A DNA stretch of 64,000 nucleotides from Thalassotalea sp. 42_200_T64 (GTDB lineage: Bacteria; Pseudomonadota; Gammaproteobacteria; Enterobacterales; Alteromonadaceae), in the NCBI GenBank assembly GCA_002162925.1, contig MABC01000079.1:27697-91696 (forward strand), read 5' to 3'. This document shows positions 58,274 to 64,000 of this stretch, piece by piece (the first letter of the stretch is position 1; each line of letters opens with the position of its first letter). The notes below the pieces were generated by a model, which was given only the letters and a program-made list of their open reading frames with translations, was not told the origin of the DNA and made no database searches. Both the position numbers and the translations under genes were made by a program.

Positions 58274-59371
58274 ATGAAAACAAATAACCTGATAGCTTGT
58301 TTGGGCTTGTTATTAGTGACTATCGTGGGATGTAGTGAACATCCCGACTTTACGGTGACTAAGCCATTAGTTGAAACCTATGTCATTCCGATAAGAAGTA
58401 GTGCCAATATATATAAATTTCCTGCCGTGGTCAGTGCCAGTGATTTAACCTATTTAAGTTTTAGAATCAATGGTGAGTTGGTTGAGGTAGCGGCTTACAA
58501 TGGTAAAAAAGTAAAGAAAGGTGATCTCATTGCTAAAATAGACCCGACGACTTATAAGTTAACCGTTAAAGACCGAAAAGCTAAAGTAGAGTTTGCTAAA
58601 TTAACCATGGATCGAACCGAAAAACTGGTTGCTTTAGGTAGTATGGCACAAAGTGTTTATGATGAACTTGAAGCTAAGTACCGGGTTGCAAAAGCCCTGC
58701 ATGAGCATGCTTTATTGCAATTAAGTTACGTTGAGTTAAGGGCTCCATTTGATGGCGTTATTGCCAGCGTACCTGCCGATAATTTTCAAAACACCTCGAC
58801 CGGCCAGCTTGTGGCGGTAATGCATCGCATCGATAAAATTGAAATTAAAGTAGACTTGCCCGATGTTATCTTAGCGGCGACAGAACAAAGAGATGGAAAA
58901 AGAGAGAAATTGAAATTTTATATCACTTTAGATGCCTATCCAGATCATACCTTTATCGCTTCCTACAAAGAGCACACCACTGAACAAACAGACGAAAATA
59001 AAAAATATCTGCTGATTTTAGAAATGCCGGTCGATGCGGACAGGATCGCCTTACAAGGCATGCCGGGTAATATTGAGATAAACACGGATAAATTAAAGAC
59101 AAAAAATGTCGTTATAAACAGTGTTCCGGTTGAAGCTGTCTTGCTCCCTGATAAATTGACTACGGTTACTAAAGAGCTGATTGTCTGGCGAGTAATAAGC
59201 GATTCGACGGTTGAGTCAATAAAAGTAACCCCTGGTGGTTTTTCAAGCTCATCTTTTATCGATGTTATTGGCCCGTTAAATGAGGGCGATGAAATCGTAG
59301 TCGCTGGCATGATGTATCTACAAGATGGACTAGCCGTTGATGTACTTCAACAAGAAGGTAAAGCTAAATGA
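58274..59371 (+). CDS. RND efflux periplasmic adaptor (second of two)
   Basis: A 365-residue membrane-fusion lipoprotein with lipobox IVGC (about residues 15-18). LSFRINGELVEVAAYNGKKV, KGDLIAKIDPTTY and ELRAPFDGVIASVPADN are the paired lipoyl-like motifs around a helical hairpin. It is distinct from the first adaptor, not a recent duplicate. Its stop overlaps the pump start by 4 bp (ATGA). A pump with two adaptors recalls TriABC of Pseudomonas, in which both adaptors are required. Confidence 0.9.
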   Translation: MKTNNLIACLGLLLVTIVGCSEHPDFTVTKPLVETYVIPIRSSANIYKFPAVVSASDLTYLSFRINGELVEVAAYNGKKVKKGDLIAKIDPTTYKLTVKDRKAKVEFAKLTMDRTEKLVALGSMAQSVYDELEAKYRVAKALHEHALLQLSYVELRAPFDGVIASVPADNFQNTSTGQLVAVMHRIDKIEIKVDLPDVILAATEQRDGKREKLKFYITLDAYPDHTFIASYKEHTTEQTDENKKYLLILEMPVDADRIALQGMPGNIEINTDKLKTKNVVINSVPVEAVLLPDKLTTVTKELIVWRVISDSTVESIKVTPGGFSSSSFIDVIGPLNEGDEIVVAGMMYLQDGLAVDVLQQEGKAK

Positions 59372-62300
59372 ATATAGCAGAGTATTTTATAAAAAATAAA
59401 GTCATCAGTTGGATGTTTACGCTGATCCTATTAATTGGCGGCACGTTTTCATATTTAGGTCTGGGACAACTTGAAGATCCAGAGTTTACCATAAAAGATG
59501 CTTTAGTCATCACTTCTTATCCAGGCGCAACGCCGTTGCAAGTCGAAGAAGAAGTTTCATATTTGATAGAAAAAGAAATTATGACTTTGCCTTACATTGA
59601 TGAAATAACATCAATCAACAGCAGAGGACTCTCGCAAATAACCGTAACCATGAAGAACATTTATGGTAAAGAAGAATTGCCGCAAATTTGGGATGAACTG
59701 CGTCGCAAAGTTAATGATTTAGTGCCTCAGCTACCACCGGGTGTAGGTGCACCAAAAGTAATTGATGATTTTGGTGATGTATACGGCATCATGTGGGCGA
59801 TTACTGGCGACGGTTATCAATATGATGATCTAAAAGATTATGTTGATTTTCTGAAAAGAGAAATCGAACTCATTGACGGGGTATCAAGAGTCTCTATTGC
59901 CGGCGAACAGCAAGAGGTTGTTTTCATAGAAGTGTCGGCTAATAAACTAGCGTCATTAGGCATTGCACCATCAACCATAAATAACTTACTGGTGTCTCAA
60001 AATACCGTACAACCTGCTGGAGCAGTCCGTGCTGGCTCTGAATATATCTACATCCACCCAACGGGTGAATATACTTCCGTTAAACAATTGGAAGACCTGC
60101 TTATCGCCAAACAAGGCAGTGATAAATTAATTTATTTGAAAGATGTTGCCACAGTTTCTAAGGGCTATGAAGAAGTACCGAGTAACATTATTAAATTTGA
60201 TGACAAAGATGCAATTAATGTGGCGGTATCCTTCACCAGTGGTGTCAATGTAGTAAAAATAGGCCAGCTTATTGACCAAAAATTGCAACAATTAGATGCG
60301 TTAAGGCCGGCCGGCATCGACATTGGCGTAATATACGATCAACCTAAAGAAGTTGATAACTCAGTTACCTCTTTTATTTTAAACTTACTTGAAGCGGTAG
60401 CCATTGTTGTTGTTGTGTTACTGATTTTCATGGGGTTAAAGTCGGGCTTATTGATCGGTTTAATTTTATTATTGACGGTATTAGGCACTTTTCTGGTGAT
60501 GAAAGGCATGGCGATTGATCTGCAGCGTATTTCTTTAGGGGCGTTGATTATTGCCCTGGGTATGCTCGTTGATAACGCCATTGTGGTGGTCGAAGGCATA
60601 CTGATTGGGCAAGCTAAGGGGTTGAGCAAATTAGAGTCAGCCAAGGCTATTGTGAGTCAAACCATCTGGCCTCTTTTGGGCGCGACCATTATTGCTATCA
60701 CGGCTTTTGCGCCAATAGGTTTGTCGCCAGATTCCACCGGTGAGTTTGCCAGTACCCTATTTTGGGTGTTACTTATTTCATTATTTTTAAGCTGGATCAC
60801 GGCGATCACCCTAACGCCATTTTTTGCCCATATGTTCTTTAAGGAAACTGACAAAAGTGCCGCGAGTAATAACAATAATGACAGTACCGCAGACCCATAT
60901 CAAGGCGCGTTATTTACCGTTTTCAAAGCAATTTTAGATAAGTGTTTACGATTTAAAAGCATCACACTAATAACCGTTATCGCTTTGTTTTCCCTGTCTA
61001 TTTGGAGCTTTAGCTTAGTTAAACAATCGTTTTTCCCACCGTCTACAACGCCATTATTTTTGATCGACCTGTGGATGCCAGAAGGCACCGACATTAGAGA
61101 AACCGAATTGATCTCGCAACGTATCGAGCAAGAAATTTTGACTTATGAAGCAGTTGATCATGTAACCGCCACCATAGGAAAAGGTGCGCAACGGTTTATG
61201 CTAACTTATGATGCCGAAAGAAGTTATGCGGCTTATGGGCAATTGTTAGTCAGGGTAGAAAGCTTTGACCATGTCATGCCGGCCATGAAAACCGCACAAA
61301 AATATATCGAAGAGAATTACCCGGCATTACTAACAAAATTCAAACGTTTAGAAATAGGGCCTTCACCGTCAGCAAAAATTGAAGTGGAATTTACTGGTGC
61401 CGACACCGAAATACTGCGCGTACTCGCTAACGAAGCTAAACAGATTTTGCATCAAGCGGGAGGAACTGTAAATGTAAGACATGATTGGCGCGAACGAACT
61501 AAGGTGTTACAACCGCAGTTTAATGAAGTACAAGCAAGGCGCTTAGGGATCACCCGTGCAGATGTCGATAATGCATTACAAATGAACCTTTCCGGGCTAA
61601 CGGTTGGTTTATATCGTGAAGGAACATCACTATTACCAATAATTACTCGTATGCCAGAAGATGAAAGAGAAGGAGCTATTGAAAGTTTGCGGGTTTGGTC
61701 GCCACTTTATAATCAGTTTATCCCTATTCGGCAGTTATTTAATTCCATTGATGTGGTTTGGGAAGACCCTATTATTCAACGTCGTGATCGTAAACGAATG
61801 ATCACCTTGATGGCAGATCCGGACTTTAGAACAGGAGAAACAGCAACAGCACTTCGTCACCGAGTTATTGACCAGATTGAAGCAATAGAATTGCCGGTAG
61901 GCTATGAGTTGAGTTGGGGCGGCGAATATTCTGATTCGACCACGGCCAGTAATGCCATTTTCTCTTCCCTTCCTATGGGTTACTTGTTTATGTTTTTAAT
62001 TACTGTATTTCTATTTAATGCAGTTAAAAAACCTTTGGTTATTTGGTTATGTGTACCTTTTGCTCTTATTGGTATTGTCGCTGGCCTAATTATCCTTGAT
62101 AAACCTTTTGGCTTTATGGCGTTGTTAGGGATGTTAAGTTTAAGTGGTATGTTACTTAAGAATGGTATCGTATTATTAGATCAAATAAATACTGAATTAG
62201 ATGCCGGAGTTGAACCCTACCAAGCCGTGTTTGGCTCAACAGTGAGTCGTGTCAGACCCGTAGGTATGGCCGCTATTACCACCATTCTTGGTATGATGCC

Positions 62301-62451
62301 GTTATTGTTTGACGCATTTTTCGAATCACTGGCTGCGGTGGTTATGTTTGGTTTGGGTGTTGCAACAGTACTGACTTTGCTCATCGTGCCGTTACTGTAT
62401 TGCCTATTCCATGGAATTAAATACCGCCCGTTGGATGAGCTTAATAAATAA
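59368..62451 (+). CDS. RND-family efflux pump (AcrB-like inner-membrane transporter)
   Basis: A 1027-residue proton-driven pump with twelve predicted helices and two large periplasmic loops. LGQLEDPEFTIKDALVITSY and the repeated ETDPxx/porter features fit the hydrophobe/amphiphile efflux class. In helix 4 the proton-relay pair Asp-Asp of AcrB is D402-N403 (GMLVDNAIVVVEG). K931 in helix 10 (SGMLLKNGIVLLDQ) is present. No outer-membrane factor gene follows, so a TolC-like protein encoded elsewhere is needed. Substrates unknown. Confidence 0.93.
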   Translation: MNIAEYFIKNKVISWMFTLILLIGGTFSYLGLGQLEDPEFTIKDALVITSYPGATPLQVEEEVSYLIEKEIMTLPYIDEITSINSRGLSQITVTMKNIYGKEELPQIWDELRRKVNDLVPQLPPGVGAPKVIDDFGDVYGIMWAITGDGYQYDDLKDYVDFLKREIELIDGVSRVSIAGEQQEVVFIEVSANKLASLGIAPSTINNLLVSQNTVQPAGAVRAGSEYIYIHPTGEYTSVKQLEDLLIAKQGSDKLIYLKDVATVSKGYEEVPSNIIKFDDKDAINVAVSFTSGVNVVKIGQLIDQKLQQLDALRPAGIDIGVIYDQPKEVDNSVTSFILNLLEAVAIVVVVLLIFMGLKSGLLIGLILLLTVLGTFLVMKGMAIDLQRISLGALIIALGMLVDNAIVVVEGILIGQAKGLSKLESAKAIVSQTIWPLLGATIIAITAFAPIGLSPDSTGEFASTLFWVLLISLFLSWITAITLTPFFAHMFFKETDKSAASNNNNDSTADPYQGALFTVFKAILDKCLRFKSITLITVIALFSLSIWSFSLVKQSFFPPSTTPLFLIDLWMPEGTDIRETELISQRIEQEILTYEAVDHVTATIGKGAQRFMLTYDAERSYAAYGQLLVRVESFDHVMPAMKTAQKYIEENYPALLTKFKRLEIGPSPSAKIEVEFTGADTEILRVLANEAKQILHQAGGTVNVRHDWRERTKVLQPQFNEVQARRLGITRADVDNALQMNLSGLTVGLYREGTSLLPIITRMPEDEREGAIESLRVWSPLYNQFIPIRQLFNSIDVVWEDPIIQRRDRKRMITLMADPDFRTGETATALRHRVIDQIEAIELPVGYELSWGGEYSDSTTASNAIFSSLPMGYLFMFLITVFLFNAVKKPLVIWLCVPFALIGIVAGLIILDKPFGFMALLGMLSLSGMLLKNGIVLLDQINTELDAGVEPYQAVFGSTVSRVRPVGMAAITTILGMMPLLFDAFFESLAAVVMFGLGVATVLTLLIVPLLYCLFHGIKYRPLDELNK

Positions 62452-62580
62452 CAGCGCCAACAATTGAGACTTTACAGGATGTAATGAATGCCATGATCAC
62501 ACGGATGTGTAAGAGTGGACCATGTACAATCACCCTCTAAAGGCTATCCTGCCTGCCGGGTATAAGTACAATCCATGTAC

Positions 62581-62612
62581 AAAAAAACCGATACCCAGCA
62601 AGTGAATATCGG
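62581..62612 (-). terminator. Rho-independent terminator of the phasin gene
   Basis: On the minus strand, CCGATA-TTCACTTGCTGGG-TATCGG is followed by seven T. It lies 23 bp beyond the phasin stop. Confidence 0.8.
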
Positions 62613-62634
62613 CCTTATTATAATGTCTGACAAT

Positions 62635-63006
62635 TTACGCTGTTTTCTGAGCTGCATTGCTCAATTTTTCATTAAGTTGAGAAACTTGTTTCTGGGTGAA
62701 TTCGCTAAAATCATCACGAACTTTCGTCGATATATCAACTAGTTCTTGATTTTTCACTTTTAATTTTTCACCAAAATCTTTAGTGATTTTAGTTTGTTGC
62801 TCTGTTAAGTCGTTAACATCTTGTGTTTTAGAAAATACATTTAAACTTTCAACACTTGCCTCTGTAGCTAACGAGATAATTTCCATTTGTTTTTCCGCTA
62901 ATAAGCTCCATGCTTTTTGATTAAGTTGTCCAAAAGCACCCACACTTTCAAGGCTTTTTGTGCTTACGTCTTTAAAAAATTTCATGTTATCTTCAAGGTT
63001 TATCAT
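62635..63006 (-). CDS. Phasin family (PHA granule-associated) protein
   Basis: A 123-residue, almost entirely helical, amphipathic protein: FFKDVSTKSLESVGAFGQLN, then KAWSLLAEKQMEIISLATEA and a coiled-coil tail ending AAQKTA. This matches the phasin_2/TIGR01841 family that coats polyhydroxyalkanoate granules. ATG 63006 is chosen since GGAG lies eight bases upstream; the frame could extend to 63039. The neighbouring PhaR supports the role. No PHA synthase gene lies in the window. Confidence 0.85.
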   Translation of the reverse strand: MINLEDNMKFFKDVSTKSLESVGAFGQLNQKAWSLLAEKQMEIISLATEASVESLNVFSKTQDVNDLTEQQTKITKDFGEKLKVKNQELVDISTKVRDDFSEFTQKQVSQLNEKLSNAAQKTA

Positions 63007-63258
63007 AGTGATCACTCCGTGGTTAATTTTATTGTGCACTGCAATATGCTGCAGTGCATCATAAGGCGTTTTTTGAACACGGTCAATAGATATATTTCAA
63101 TAATGCTTATTATTTATACATTTACGGATAGCAAAGAACTGTTTTCTAAATGCCTGTTTACCGCTTGTCATGCAGATACAGCAAGGAGTGTAGGTATATA
63201 ACACTGGAGTTATTTAGGAGAGGGTTAAATTGATTTTGTTGCGCAACAGTGAACTAGA

Positions 63259-63293
63259 GTCTGTTGATCTTTGCGGTACAAAGATCAACAGAC
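63259..63293. repeat. Perfect 15-bp inverted repeat next to phaR
   Basis: GTCTGTTGATCTTTG and CAAAGATCAACAGAC are exact reverse complements around CGGTA. It lies 7 bp after the phaR stop. It lacks a T run on the minus strand, so it is not a canonical terminator. The ends look like abutting insertion-element inverted repeats. Confidence 0.7.
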
Positions 63294-63299
63294 CCTAAT

Positions 63300-63782
63300 C
63301 TATTTCTTTTTATTATCTTTTGCTGGATCTGCCGATTGTTGAAAAAATGAGCTTTGCATATCCGCCCACATTTTCATATTTTGTTGAGCCAACTGAGCGA
63401 TATTTTGCATGCCAACGGGATTTGTTTCAGCAGAAAACAACTGTTGCTGCTGTTGAGTGAAAGCCGCTAAACTTTCCTCTAAATATTGGCCAAGAACTCC
63501 TTGAAATGTACCTCCATAGAAACGGATCAAGCTCGATAACGCGTTTTCGCTAAATAATGGCTTACCCTGAGACTCTTCCTCCATAATAATCTGTAGTAAA
63601 ATGGTTCGGGTGATGTCTGCTGATGAATTACTATCAACGACCTGAAATTCTACCCCGGCCATCACTAATTCTTTGACATTGGTTAACGTGATATAACAAC
63701 TTTTCTCGGTATCATACAAACGACGGTTAGGGTATTTTTTGATAATCCTTGGTTCAGGCATAATAAAGCTCTCTAATTTCAT
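63300..63782 (-). CDS. phaR: Polyhydroxyalkanoate synthesis repressor PhaR
   Basis: 160 residues. The DNA-binding N-terminal domain carries the hallmark RIIKKYPNRRLYDTEKSCYI (about 12-31). ITRTILLQIIMEEESQGKPL precedes a PHB accumulation-regulatory region and a Gln-rich tail (QQQQQ about 110). PhaR binds PHA granules and represses phasin genes when no polymer is present. Here the phasin gene lies downstream on the same strand, separated by about 290 bp, so direct control is plausible. ATG 63782 has AGGG at good spacing; ATG 63761 (MPEPRII) is an alternative start. The ends are intact. Confidence 0.93.
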   Translation of the reverse strand: MKLESFIMPEPRIIKKYPNRRLYDTEKSCYITLTNVKELVMAGVEFQVVDSNSSADITRTILLQIIMEEESQGKPLFSENALSSLIRFYGGTFQGVLGQYLEESLAAFTQQQQQLFSAETNPVGMQNIAQLAQQNMKMWADMQSSFFQQSADPAKDNKKK

Positions 63783-63836
63783 CTTTTGCCCTAGTGTACC
63801 TAGAATCGACTAAAATACCAATATTAGCCTTGCCCT

Positions 63837-64000
63837 ATATACCCGTTCCACTTCAAGATGCGGGATATCAGTGGGAGTTAAAAGTAATTTAGGCAAGGCA
63901 TTAAATTGAGAGAATGGTTGTTCCATTGTTCAATTTGATAACGCGGCATAAATTGCTTTTAAACCCATCGAAGAAGCGCTTGAGCAATCCCACTACTTCG
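63837..64000. repeat. Start of a long foldback repeat cut by the window end
   Basis: ATATACCCGTTCCACTTCAA begins a sequence that folds back. AAAAGTAATTTAGGC (about 63880-63894) pairs with GCATAAATTGCTTTT (about 63946-63960), and AAATTGA...ATGG pairs with CCAT...TCAATTT (63903-63936). The last bases (CCCACTACTTCG) begin to mirror the left end. It probably continues past 64000 to a mirror of TATACCCG. No coding frame was found. Confidence 0.6.

Overview
The window looks like a chromosomal segment of a marine gammaproteobacterium of the order Alteromonadales, closest in character to Colwellia or Thalassotalea. This is inferred from the low GC content, gene families such as DUF2982 and DUF3083-like proteins, TonB receptors, GlyGly-CTERM surface proteins, and small palindromes ending in ATACCAA/TTGGTAT. 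No rRNA, tRNA or CRISPR array was recognised.

Layout. 1-3117: 5' part of recC on the minus strand, running off the window. 3.2-4.4 kb: two small membrane proteins of unknown function. 4.4-13.9 kb: a tightly overlapping three-gene signalling operon on the minus strand. It encodes a propeller-type hybrid histidine kinase, a receiver-GGDEF-EAL protein, and a sigma-54 activator carrying a degenerate GGDEF domain. 14.1-16.0 kb: a secreted subtilisin-like protease whose C-terminus is a tandem AHLWPD hexapeptide array. 16.5-17.6 kb: a DUF3083-like gene. 17.9-25.8 kb: a decayed accessory region. It holds a TonB receptor with a frameshift and a nonsense codon, a GEVED/GlyGly-CTERM surface protein broken three times, an IS1634-type transposase remnant, an NtrX-like tail and an Omp85-like N-terminal fragment.

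26.1-36.8 kb: a minus-strand catabolic and uptake operon. It comprises a DcaP-type porin, a complete LivGHMKF-type ABC importer, two CoA ligases (long-chain acyl type and PaaK type), a hotdog thioesterase and an enoyl-CoA hydratase. Together these suggest import, CoA activation and beta-oxidation-like processing of an unidentified, possibly aromatic, carboxylic acid. Divergently placed at 37.2-41.3 kb is a CrbS/CrbR-like pair: a transporter-fused hybrid kinase and a LuxR-type regulator. Repeated CTTTAGGT sites lie in the divergent promoter region.

41.6-56.1 kb: a glycogen metabolism cluster. glgX-glgP-glgC-glgB-pgm-glgA lie on the minus strand, with a stand-alone CBM48 protein and a divergent malQ. 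56.3-62.5 kb: a small lipoprotein, then a two-adaptor RND efflux operon of TriABC layout without an outer-membrane channel gene. 62.6-63.8 kb: a phasin and PhaR, indicating polyhydroxyalkanoate granules. The last ~160 bp is the start of a long foldback repeat cut by the window edge.
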